Shown here: one piece after another, positions 47,078-56,460 of the stretch | Layout of the letters: each line of letters begins with the position of its first letter | Numbering within the stretch: the stretch's first letter is position 1 | Source of the DNA: Endocalyx cinctus | Lineage: Eukaryota; Ascomycota; Sordariomycetes; Amphisphaeriales; Apiosporaceae | Reading direction: 5' to 3' | Length of the DNA: 64,000 nucleotides | Assembly: GCA_001600455.1 (NCBI GenBank) | Contig: BCKC01000003.1 | Span: forward strand, 558,001-622,000 | The notes under the pieces: generated by a model | Database searches by the model: none | The model's input: only the letters and a program-made list of their open reading frames with translations | Told to the model about the DNA's origin: nothing | Made by a program: the position numbers and the translations under genes

Positions 47078-48074
47078 TTAATCAATATCAGTGCTATTGG
47101 CAATCTTCCGTGTCGCCTCGAGGTCGTGCGAGTAAGATGCAATTTTTTCCTCCATCGCCATGACGCAGTCGGGACCTAGGATCATACGGAGATAGTCATG
47201 GCCTTCGACGACAGCATTTATAATAAACCGCGCCGCTTTGTCTGGGTCTCCCTTAATTGCGTCAGGGATGGAGGTATGACCTCGAGAAAGGCGGACCATC
47301 GTCTCGAGAGGCGTGCCTTTGTATCCATCACTATAGCCATTAGACTTTTCGTGTTGGGCTGGAGTGATAAGCCGGGTGGAAAACTTGGTACGAAAGGCAC
47401 CCGGGTCCACGATCAGAACTTTGATACCCAGAGTAGAGACTTCATGTGACAACGATTCATGCAGCGCTTCGGCAGCGTATTTGCTAGCAGAATAAACGCC
47501 TCTTCCCGGTCGTGCTATAAACCTATTCTCGTAATTATGGATTAATTATAAAACGCTCACCAGAATTGATAAAGATGAATTGGAATTCACACACCCAGCA
47601 CCGCTACTGATGAGCACAATGTGACCAGAGCGTTTCGCGCGCATGCACGGTAGAACGGCACGAACAGCGCGTAGCGGACCATAAAAGTTTAGTTCCATCT
47701 GGCTACGAACCTCCTCTTCGCTAGACAAGCCTGTTTAATATCAGCTAGTTCGGAGTGGTTCGAGAGAACTTGACAAACCTGGAATCCTCGACGCCACCGA
47801 TGAAGGCGTAGCCTGCATTATTCACAAGGACATCTATGTCGTATTCTTTGAAGAGTTGCACGAATTGTTCATAAGAGTCTTCCTGGCTAGGGTTTAGACC
47901 AACCCAGATGCCGCCACCGGTAGTGAACTCGGGCACTTCCTTTTCAGCTTTGGCGACATCACGAGTGGATCCGATGACTTTGTAGCCAGCGTTGAGAGCT
48001 GCTAGAGCAATTGACTTACCGAATCCTGAAGCAGTGCCGGTAATAAACCAAGTGGGAGTACGCGTGGCTGACAT
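47078..48074 (-). CDS. Short-chain dehydrogenase/reductase (SDR)
   Basis: Three exons, complement of 47779-48074, 47595-47720 and 47078-47522, give 288 aa. Introns are 58 nt (GTTTGT...GTCTAG) and 72 nt (GTGTGT...GAATAG). A classical SDR: NAD(P) motif TGTASGFG (about 13-20) with GSTRD as the end of the second strand, NNAG (about 90), catalytic serine in LISSGAG and the Tyr/Lys pair of YSASK (near 157-161). PGAFRTKF is the usual post-catalytic loop. The arginine in GSTRD suggests NADP(H). Its place beside the UbiA-type and P450 genes suggests oxidation or reduction of a terpenoid alcohol/ketone, which is inference. Such SDRs are also common outside clusters. Confidence 0.88.
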
Positions 48075-49130
48075 GATGCGTATATAATTTTCAGAATAAA
48101 GGGTCAGCGCGTTATAACAAGATATGGCAAGAAGGGGACAAATATCAAGAAGGTTGGTGATGGGAGCTTTTGGATAAAAGTTTTATACCTGATAACGCCT
48201 AAGACCTTGACGTTATATATAACTATAACGTATCTATTTCGTAAGGACTGTCTATACAAAGCACGGGATGATTAAAGTTGAGTCGCCCGTCAGTGGGTCT
48301 TTAATGCAACCGAAGAGCCTGACACCGGGATAACAATCCAATGAGGGGTTGCGTCTCTATCATATTATACCAATCGGACAGATTTTATGTCCGTACTCAG
48401 ACAAATACTTATTCAATACGGAGTTAATTATAATCTCCGTGTAAAATTATGAGCTCAAAAGAGAACATCTTTCCAAAATATCAGGGCTCATAACGTTATC
48501 CATGGATATATATATATATATATATTTAAGTCCGATCATGATATCATCTATGTTAATATATCTATTGAGTGTGTAAGGTAGCTACCCTCTCCTCTTTCTA
48601 TGGCTTTACGATGGGATCCCATCACTTTCTCATGGGGAAAAAAAAACACTCCCATTGGTGGGCTCCCACAAAAAAAGAACTCCCATAAATTTCATGCAAA
48701 ATTTATATATGTATGTGTGTATACTGAGTTTGAAAGAAGAAAAAGAATTGGATAATAGTGGATTTCCTTTTTTGCTCCCATGAGGGCTCCATGGGACTCC
48801 CACGGGGGGGGGCTTGGCATGGGATGGGAGTGTGAAGCTCTACCAGGCTGAGGCTCTGTCTAAAAGCTAAATGGTTATCACTATACTTTAAAATTGTTAT
48901 TAGAGTGTTAGAACTTATGGATGTGGATTGGGAGCCTGGTAATCATATTAAGTGTACTATGTAAATATCTTATTGAATTAGGGCTTAAGGAATTATCTAT
49001 TTCTATAAATCGAACGGGAGCTCAGAACCTTATCTATAATGCTTCCTGAGCTAGTAATACGTAAATACGGGATTGGTCAATCTCTCAGACCGGGTTAGTA
49101 AGCTTGATTCCACCCCTTAATTTAACGTCT
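48075..49130. other. Intergenic with TCCCAT-rich foldback segment
   Basis: SDR promoter at the left. A TACGGAGT...CTCCGT inverted pair at 48417-48440, a (TA)n run at 48505-48525, then the foldback-like TCCCAT/ATGGGA segment at 48610-48835. No gene. Confidence 0.45.
48610..48835. repeat. Foldback-like segment rich in TCCCAT/ATGGGA
   Basis: It begins with a perfect 14-bp palindrome GATGGGATCCCATC (48610-48623). Inverted arms ACACTCCCAT (48646-48655) and ATGGGAGTGT (48824-48833) face each other across about 170 bases. CTCCCA occurs at least four more times between (near 48669, 48680, 48776, 48797), together with CCATGGG. This density is far above the surrounding AT-rich DNA. It may be a decayed foldback/MITE element. 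Confidence 0.5.
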
Positions 49131-49570
49131 CCGATACCAGGTCCCATTCAGTCCCACTTCTCCGCCACAGCATTTGATATGAACAAGCTCCAAAATATAC
49201 CTTTTCCCGGGCAACTCAAGAGTCCGGGTAGAGTCTTAGTTTCAATGAACCCCCGACGAGTCCCGAGGAGCCGCAGAGTGTTCAGGTATACTACCGCCCG
49301 TTGATCATCTCGGAAACTCTCTCTATGATGCAAAAGATTCCTGAAATTAACGGTACCGCCGGAATTAGCTATGCGGGCGCCTGGATGGGATTTGGATTTC
49401 ACGAAGATGGCTTTGCAACAGGAAGTCATGTTGCGTCTATATTGATAAATGGTCGAGATAGTGCGAGCTCGTTGAAAGCCCTACCAATTGACTGTTACAA
49501 AAATATGGGTAAATATAATTATAGATGGGCAAAGAAATTTCTAAAGATTGTCATCGGCTTGACTCAGGTA
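49131..49570 (+). pseudogene. FAD amine oxidase-like C-terminal fragment, frameshifted
   Basis: The first frame reads FDMNKLQNIPFPGQ, then KSPGRVLVSMNPRR, the pre-C-terminal block of fungal FAD/NAD(P)-binding amine oxidase-like proteins. Near 49255 the coding sense shifts by one position to SPEEPQSVQVYYRPLII, then NGTAGISYAGAWMGFGFHED and GFATG, the FAD-binding C-terminus. The N-terminal three quarters with the dinucleotide-binding GxGxxG are absent; upstream is repetitive and AT-rich. So this is a 5'-truncated and frameshifted copy. Relatives often neighbour lipid-cyclopropanation or terpenoid genes. Confidence 0.7.
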
Positions 49571-49680
49571 TGCTTCTTAACCTTGGGTGGAAGCACTTGG
49601 ATTCATTAGATAGATATCAAAAGGTTGACGTAATTAGCTAGTAACTACTACAAAATATCCTCCGAGCTGAAGGTAGTCTA

Positions 49681-50402
49681 TCAGATTTTCGACTTCTGTT
49701 CCCGAGATGCCCACTTCTCCCTCAGAACTTTGGAATCTTCCCCTTTCTTGACAAGGCCGCTGTATAAAGATTCCCATCCACTACTCACAGTTCGAATATC
49801 AATGGGATGGGCGGTTTTGACATCCATAAAAGTAACCGATCCTTTACACTCGGCTACAATGGCTTGCTGCTTGAGGGAAAAAATCGATGTAGTGCCCCCG
49901 TTTCTGGTTGGCTGCGTCATCTCCTACCGGTAGGCAACTATGAGCTGAGAGTGATTTAGCTGGTCATCCATCTACGAATGGTATTGGATAATGAAGACAC
50001 ACCGAATCAGTATGGTGACCTGGCGTCGAATGCACATCTCGTATTTCCGAAGGGCAGGGATTACGGTTCTCCCGTGAATCATGTCGTTGTGTTCCTCTTG
50101 GCTGAGAAACTAATCATAGCTTTCCATGAAACGATGGAAGCACTGGCCGAAGAAATGCATGTACTGCGCCTGTGCTACGTGTCCGAAAGGATCCTGATCT
50201 TCGGCCCATACCACAACCCGTTCGACCATGGTTTCCTTATCATAGCCCATAGCTTCGAGGACAGCGATTGCGGAGTCTCGTAAGGAAACATATGGATCTG
50301 TATTCGGATGGGGCGTCGGGGGCTCCCGCATGAGAGTATGGTGGGTTATAAGCTGATTCAGCCAATCGGGATTTACCTCGCTTCATGGAATCATCCGCCA
50401 TT
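49681..50402 (-). pseudogene. Hotdog-fold thioesterase, broken
   Basis: The minus strand holds nearly the whole of a fungal 4HBT-like acyl-CoA thioesterase in pieces. A likely start at 50402 (MADDSMKRGKSRLAESAYNP) is out of frame with the next block by one base in a C-run near 50310. Then come VVVWAEDQDPFGHVAQAQYM (hotdog signature with the catalytic Asp region) and HRFMESYD, followed by TAG (50110-50112) where FLSQEEHND continues. A second shift near 49985 stands before an apparent intron ending CTCTCAG. LIVAYR then meets another TAG, and EMTQPTRNG, IFSLKQQAIVAECKGSVTFM close the frame at 49681. TAG in place of CAG fits C-to-T mutation. It cannot make a full protein as written. Confidence 0.7.
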
Positions 50403-50685
50403 AGTGAAATTAAGTGCTAGATTATGAAGAAGAAAAAGAGATGAGAGAGAATGTGTGGTAAAATGGAAAGTTGAAGGTCAGTTAGTTCTCCTACTTTCCT
50501 AAGGAAAGAAAAAAAGATAACAATATGTGAATGCATTAATGTGGGAAAAAAAAAAAAAAGGTGAACCGGTAGAGCCAACGTGTTGGGTCTGGTGCTTATT
50601 TGAAAGATGCATATGCACGAATAGGGAACATCAAATGGAAGTACATAGGTAAGTAATCGATGTAAACGGAGGTCGGAGTATAATC

Positions 50686-51430
50686 ATGTTCGACGCTATA
50701 TTCGTATATTTGATCATTATCTCAACCAGCACTCGAATTATTACTCGACTCCCAGGCAAACTTCGTCTTGGGTTTGAGGACTATTTGATACTTTTAGCCC
50801 TCGTAGGTACTTTTCATACCATTGGTTCGGAAACTGTTGGCGGTGGGCTCGCTAACTTCAAGAATAGATAGGTATCCAACCTCAGCACAAACGCTCTTGA
50901 GTTCGTCGCTGTCCATCATGGATTTGACCGTCACCTTCAGTTCCTCACTGCCGATGAAGCAAGAAATGTCCGAATGTTATGCGAATTAAATATCCTTTTC
51001 GCTATTATCAGCCTCTGGACCACGAAGATGTCCATTTCATTCTTCATTCTAGCCCTCCTAAGAGATACTCATAGGCGTTCCATATGGGGGGTTTACTTTC
51101 TTATCACACTGACTACGGTGGGGAGCATCTTGAAAATCAGTTTCTGGGCTGCTCAATCACAACTACTGCAGAAACTTTGGAACCCCGAAGTGCCCGGTAC
51201 TTATGCGAGACCAGAAACCCTTGTAGTTACACTCAGTCTATTTACCGGTAAGTTGGACAGAGGATTCATTCACGCTGCTAATCATAAATATAACTCGGTT
51301 CTAACTTATCGTGGTTATAGCAATCTTCAGCCTCATAGATTTATTTTATGCCCTATTCCCGATGTATTTCTTCGGCCGACTTCAAATAAACCTGAGGAAG
51401 AAACTGGTCATTCTGGGGATGACCGGATAA
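50686..51430 (+). pseudogene. PTH11-like rhodopsin-domain membrane protein, truncated
   Basis: Three exons (50686-50802, 50872-51247, 51321-51430) encode 200 aa with introns of 69 nt (branch GCTAAC) and 73 nt. The family is the fungal PTH11-type/rhodopsin-domain integral membrane proteins: LGFEDYLILLAL after helix 1, HHGFDRHLQFLTADEA in the outer loop, LWTTKMSISFFILALLRDT in helices 3-4, and FSLIDLFYALFPMYFFGRLQ in helix 6. The frame ends at TAA (51428) inside the sequence that normally continues as G-L-G-L-V, before the last helix and cytoplasmic tail. The ORF also begins very close to helix 1, so a 5' exon may be missing. I read it as a truncated, probably non-functional gene. Confidence 0.6.
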
Positions 51431-51796
51431 GGCTTGGTGTAGGTATGTAAATATGTACATTGCATGCATGTATAAAACACTCAAGGGTTCAGGTGCTGTC
51501 GATAATTAAGTACTCAACAAGATCTCTCAGTCATTCAGTCTGTTGCTTATGAGAAGAGATTACTTAATCATAACGAACAAGCATAAGTTAATGCCTCGAA
51601 GGTTTTTCTTTGGGTCAAAGCTCAAGGCAACGTACCGTAGGCAACCACTCTAGCATCACCTTCGTGCGAAGTGGGTAGAAAATCCACTGAACTACCGCTC
51701 TGAAAAGAAATCAGGCCTATTTAGCCCGTAAACTCAACATTTGTTTGATCCTTTTGATATAGTACATAACCACCACAGTCTATATCGACAGCAGTA
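51431..51796. other. Intergenic, 366 bp
   Basis: Spacer between two broken genes. No feature recognised. Confidence 0.4.
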
Positions 51797-52768
51797 ATGG
51801 ATGAAACACCAGTGCCTTTGAAACCCTCCCGCGTGCCCAGAGGCTTCTTTAGTCTCCCAAGGGAGCTCCGCGATGAGATCTATTACCATGTCTTAACGGT
51901 GGAAATATATATCAATGTTGCTGCAATTTATTCGGAAGGTTTCTCTCCACACTGTTTTCCGTTGCTCTTTCCACAGCTCCTTCGCGCAAATAGTATGATC
52001 CACGACGAGGCCGCCGAAGCACTTTACGCTCATAACAAATTCGACTTCGACAATTGCCCCAGCGATATATTTTTTTGTTTCTCGACCAAATTAGTCTCCG
52101 CAATTCAAAGCGTATTCGTCATGTCCGCATCAACTTTCCCGACTTCCAGAGTCCAAGTCTGTACTACGATATCACCTTGACATATGAAAGTGTCTACATT
52201 CTCGATATGCTCAAAGATTACTGCAACAACTTGAGAATACTTACAACGGCCCGATCCAGCACAGACCAAATGGAGAGCATACTTCTCGCCCGTATCTTGG
52301 ATCGCCCTATTATCATCCCTGAGGTGCCGAGACTGGCTGATATGCACTTCAGAGCTATTGTATCATCGGGGGAAAAAGAAGAAAACTCGCCGGCCGTATC
52401 TTCCCAGTCATCTCAGTCGAAGTCAGAACTGCAAACTAGCTGTTCCTGAACCTCACGTATCCTTCCACGGGGGCACGATAGCGACGACAAGGTCTTGCTA
52501 ATCGTCGCGGAACTGTACAGTTCTGACCTAGAAGATGATGTAAGGAAGGAGATGCGAAATAACGGATGGGTACTAGATATTGCACCTCGGACGGAACCAG
52601 AGGAGTTGCGCTGGAATTGCTGTATCTCTGGTGGGTTTTTTTATTGGGGACCTGATGATATTTAGTGACGACGAGTATTATGGCATGCCCGGTAGCGATG
52701 ATGATTATGACGTTAGCGACACCGATAATTATTATTATTATGATGAGAATGACGGTTACGATTCGTAG
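51797..52768 (+). pseudogene. 2EXR-domain protein with frameshifts
   Basis: The N-terminus has the fungal 2EXR/F-box-like domain: FFSLPRELRDEIYYHVL, then LLRANSMIHDEAAEALYAHN at about residues 57-76. At the T7 tract near 52070 the sense moves one base to FLDQISLRNSKRIRHVRIN and runs to a TGA at 52447. It continues in frame after it (RGHDSDDKVLLIVAELYSSD, then WNCCISGGFFYWGPDDI). It shifts again near 52660 to an acidic tail (SDDEYYGMPGSDDDYDVSD, ending in a Tyr/Asp run). Two shifts plus one stop argue for a pseudogene, although the T-run change alone could be a sequencing error. Confidence 0.6.
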
Positions 52769-53163
52769 AGGCATAGGAAATCAGAATAGCGGCATACTAC
52801 AAGGTCACGCGCGATCATTCGTAACAGGAAGAGTAATTGTCTGAGGAGATATGATATTTGTTGCGGCATTGCATAGTGCATGTATCGTATACATACTTTG
52901 AAGGAGACTGTAAAGATTGACCGAGTGAAGCCTGAAGACGATATCAACAGTGTCACTCGATGAAATGACTGGAAAAAATGACGGCAATTCTCTCGTGAAT
53001 GTGACCATACGCTAATTAACATGCTATAGGGGGGTATAACCAGATTTATCCCTTCTGTAATATCCTTGTAACGCCTGCCGCTCCACATATCAAAATCCAG
53101 TAGGGTTGCCACAGGATCAAAAAGGGAAGCAGATGTGTAGCGGAATGCTAAGTAGCCAAATCA
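52769..53163. other. Intergenic, 395 bp
   Basis: Spacer between the 2EXR-like pseudogene and the MED4 stop codon. Nothing recognised. Confidence 0.4.
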
Positions 53164-54324
53164 TCAATCCTTGTCCGAATCACTATCATCATCGATACCC
53201 ATAAAGAACTGGAATTTGCCTTTCTCGGCAGGGCGAGACTCGGCGCTATTGGCGGCTGCGGAAGAAGCAGAAGTGGAACCAGCGTTCGGTGCCTGTGCCG
53301 CGGTATTTCCAGGACCGGTTGCCGTGCTGACGCTGGCCCTTCGCCACGCCTCTGCGTCTTCCTTCTCGCGATTCGCCTCCCTCTCGGCACGTAAGCGGGC
53401 CTGCTCTTCCCGAGCTCTGCGCTCCCTCGCCTCGCGTTCCTCGCGTTCTCTCTCTTCTGCGAGACGCTTTTCTTCCTCCTCGCGCTCCTTCTGCGCCTTC
53501 TCCTCCTCCGGATCGTAGTTCTCCGGGTTGATTCCCTGCTCCGCCATATAAGCCAGGGAGGCGATCGCTCCGCGACGTACCTGGTCCTCGGTCGGCCACG
53601 GAACGAATTCGAAGCCCGAGTGCGGGTTCAGATGCGCGCTTATGTGTTCCGGCAAGTTCGTGTTCGTACTTCCCATGGCCGTCATCGCCTGTTGCGACTC
53701 GAAAGCGCTTTGTTGGGCAGTGCCGTTGGCGGCCGGTGTACCCGCGGACGCCTGAGACGGTACCCCGTTGGGTGTTTCGCCGGGTGTCGTTGCTGCCGTT
53801 TCTGTTGTCCCATTCTCAACTTTCGGTTGGGTTTCTGCGGAGATGCTGTTGATCGCTCCGGTAGGCGGTATGGTAGTCTTGCTGATACGGCGCGCATAGC
53901 TGAGCAGCTCGTCGTAGTTTATCTCATAGTTTGGACCACTTTGAAATACTGTTGGAGACGTGTTGACTAGCTCTTTTCTCGTACTAGCGAGTAGTCGTAC
54001 CGTATCCCGAATCTGGCCATCGAGAGTAGATGTTGTGTTGCGAAGGTCCTGAATGCGGCGATAATTTAATTGATGTGCTTGTACTAGAGTTAAAATTATT
54101 ATTAGACTTCATTTCAATATTGAGGTTTGGGCACGATATGCGCAAGAATAAAATGAAAAATCGCAAATTCTCATACATTCTGTAAGTCCTTTGGCAAGCT
54201 CTTCATCAGCAGCACCTAGATCCTGTACTTGATTTGCTGAAGGATTGTATTTGGCAATGGAGTCGATTAATGTTCCTAACGCTCTCTCGACGCGACTAAA
54301 GCATGAATCTAATTGATTTTCCAT
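53164..54324 (-). CDS. MED4: Mediator complex subunit 4 (MED4)
   Basis: Two exons, complement of 54177-54324 and 53164-54083, with a 93-nt intron (GTATGA...CTCTAG), give 355 aa. MED4 is a middle-module subunit of Mediator, linking activators to RNA polymerase II. The family N-terminus is clear: FSRVERALGTLIDSIAKYNP, DLGAADEELAKGL, then a coiled coil (HQLNYRRIQDLRNTTSTLD, RDTVRLLASTRKEL) up to about residue 110. INYDELLSYARRISKTTIPP follows, the hallmark of MED4. The C-terminal half has HSGFEFVPWPTEDQVRRGAI, a long charged Glu/Arg coiled coil (about 240-290) and an acidic end (DDDSDSDKD). It is divergent from QCR10, with which it may share a promoter. Confidence 0.95.
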
Positions 54325-54799
54325 TTTGAAAGGTAGAATAAAAATGAATAAGAGCTTTCTTGACGCGTATGAAATACTCTGGAAATATTATCAAAGTTGG
54401 GAGACTAGTAAAGTGGATTGGGGATTTGAAGGTGCAAGAATGAACAAAAATTCACATGCGAAGATGTGCCACTGTGGCTTATGATACTTAAATTTCAGCT
54501 GATCTACAGTACAATCTACAGTAGCTGAGTACCTAAAACCTGTACCTAGGCTGCTAGACTGCTAGGGATAGCTGAATAGGTGTGGCGGGTGGCTGACAGG
54601 CTGGGGCGGCTGATTATATTAACCTTGCTGACTTGACGTTTCCCGGCTTCCTCCGATGGTCCGAGCTTGGTTATGGAATCTCGCGCAGTTTCAATTTGAT
54701 GCCAAAAAAGAAACATCGCTATCATCAACCCAATACATACTCTGATCATTTACCAAGCCATTGAATTATTCCCTCCACTTTTCTGGAAACGCAGTCAAG
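54325..54799. promoter_or_regulatory. Bidirectional MED4/QCR10 intergenic region
   Basis: 475 bp between two divergent housekeeping start codons. No TATA box is obvious. ACCTA/CCTAGG words cluster at 54529-54549. A shared promoter is likely from the layout. Confidence 0.45.
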
Positions 54800-55590
54800 A
54801 TGGTATCTCAGGTACGATATTCTTCAGTTATAACTTTTCTTATAGATGGGGAATTCGGTGTGTGGGGACACCGTAAATGAGGTGATAATTCGCTAACATC
54901 ATCGGATCGCAGACTCTTCTTCGACCAGCTCAAATCCCGGCCTACAAGAGCCCCTACGGTCCTAAGTAAGTGCGCATCAACTACGAAAGGGCGACGACCT
55001 ACCAAAAACAAGAAAACTCGTTGGCCTGTAGTGGATGAAACCATTTGTTTCGAACTTGGATTACCGAAATAATAGCAGGAGAGTTTTCATAGGAACAATA
55101 GCTGACAAGTTCTCCCAATATAGATACCACTACCAACCTAATGTTTTCGGATTCACGATGAAGCAGTTGACTGGACTGTAAGGATTTCCGAAATTTACAC
55201 CCTTTCCTAGCACATAGCTCGAACCCTTTCGATATTCTCCAACCCCCCAGCTTGGAACAATTATCCACACATTACACCTATAATTACATACAAACGAAGA
55301 AGTACTCGCAAAACTACAGAATATTGACATATAGTTCGTTGACAGTGGTATCCGGTCCGGTGCGTTTGGCGGCGTCGCTCTCTTTGCCGTCATATTCTAC
55401 GCATCCGGCATCCCGAAAGTGCAGAAGGATCTCCTTCAAAAGATCCCGTTCATCGGTAGCCACTTCATTCACGAGGTTCCGGCCTCGGACAACGTAAGAT
55501 ACCCCATGCGAATTTCTCCCGGCCTTGTGTTCTCCCCGGGAGTATGAACGCAGTCTTGCTAACAGCAATATACTATAACAGCCTTTCTAA
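54800..55590 (+). CDS. QCR10: Cytochrome b-c1 complex subunit 10 (QCR10)
   Basis: Five exons (54800-54811, 54913-54965, 55124-55177, 55346-55493, 55582-55590) give 91 aa; every junction keeps frame. The first exon is 12 nt (Met-Val-Ser-Gln) and the last 9 nt (Pro-Phe-stop), and introns (101, 158, 168, 88 nt) exceed the coding length. The small complex III subunit sits in the mitochondrial inner membrane near the Rieske protein. TLLRPAQIPAYKSPYGPKYH and YQPNVFGFTMKQLTGLG lead to one membrane helix (about residues 46-62, GVALFAVIFYASGIP). KVQKDLLQKIPFIGSHFIHE and PASDNPF complete the typical fungal C-terminus. Confidence 0.93.
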
Positions 55591-56460
55591 ATTCTCATCG
55601 ATTTATACCTGATATTTCAAATAGACAGAGAGGGGAAATAAGGCAATGGCAGGCATGGTAGTGATAGCGTGCGTGTACTGCAGCTCTGTATAAAACCAAA
55701 GACAACCAATAGACTTGACTTCACCTTCATATTTTGTAGATCGTCCTCAACCATTCAGCGCATGACTGAAGTAATCTCACCTGAACATTGATTTCTCAAG
55801 TAACCGCTACTAAGCTAAATTATATCTCTTTGAAGGATGTCAAGAAAACATTAAATGCGTATCTTACTGGCAGTGCTGTCACACCAAACTCGAAAACGTA
55901 CTGCATAGAGAGATCTATATATTTGACCTACATGTACTGTCAAATACCATGATGAGTAAGCAGCAGCCTTCGTGGAATTCAGGGGTGAAATATGTATTAG
56001 TGGGGGAATCACATTTACCCTAGATAGTATAAGAGCGAGTATATTAGCAGATTAAGACATTAGAGAAGAAAATCTGGCGTATTTGAAGTTAACTGGCTCC
56101 GATATAAGCATATGTATATCTTAATGCAATATGCAACATGCAAGCCCTTAGCTTTCGTCCTAATCAACGTGTTACTTTGTACCTCGAGTCACTATATAAT
56201 AAAAGTATCACACCTCACTCGAACACGCATAGATAAATACACCGAGTGGACTTTATTATTGTGCGATCCAGATTGACAATTGGGAAAGAAGAGATATAAA
56301 AGTAAATGAACAGCGGCAGTTGAGAGGTATTATCGTCATATCAGGTATCAGGGTCTCTTTCACGTCGCAACAAAGTCCTGACTGAAAATGATCACCTGAT
56401 ATGACATGTTATTGAAAGTACAAACACTACCTAGAATAAATTTTGTTAGACTCAAATAAG
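55591..56460. other. Intergenic, 870 bp
   Basis: AT-rich spacer between QCR10 and ALG10. No gene seen; no clear TATA box before ALG10. Confidence 0.4.

Noticed and set aside
28884..48074. Bacterial-type operon or horizontally acquired bacterial block
   Set aside because: Genes have spliceosomal introns, mixed orientation and fungal protein style.
50803..50877. Apparent internal stop in the PTH11-like frame
   Set aside because: It lies in a 69-nt intron (GTAGGT, branch GCTAAC, acceptor GATAG), so it is not a lesion; the later TAA at 51428 is.
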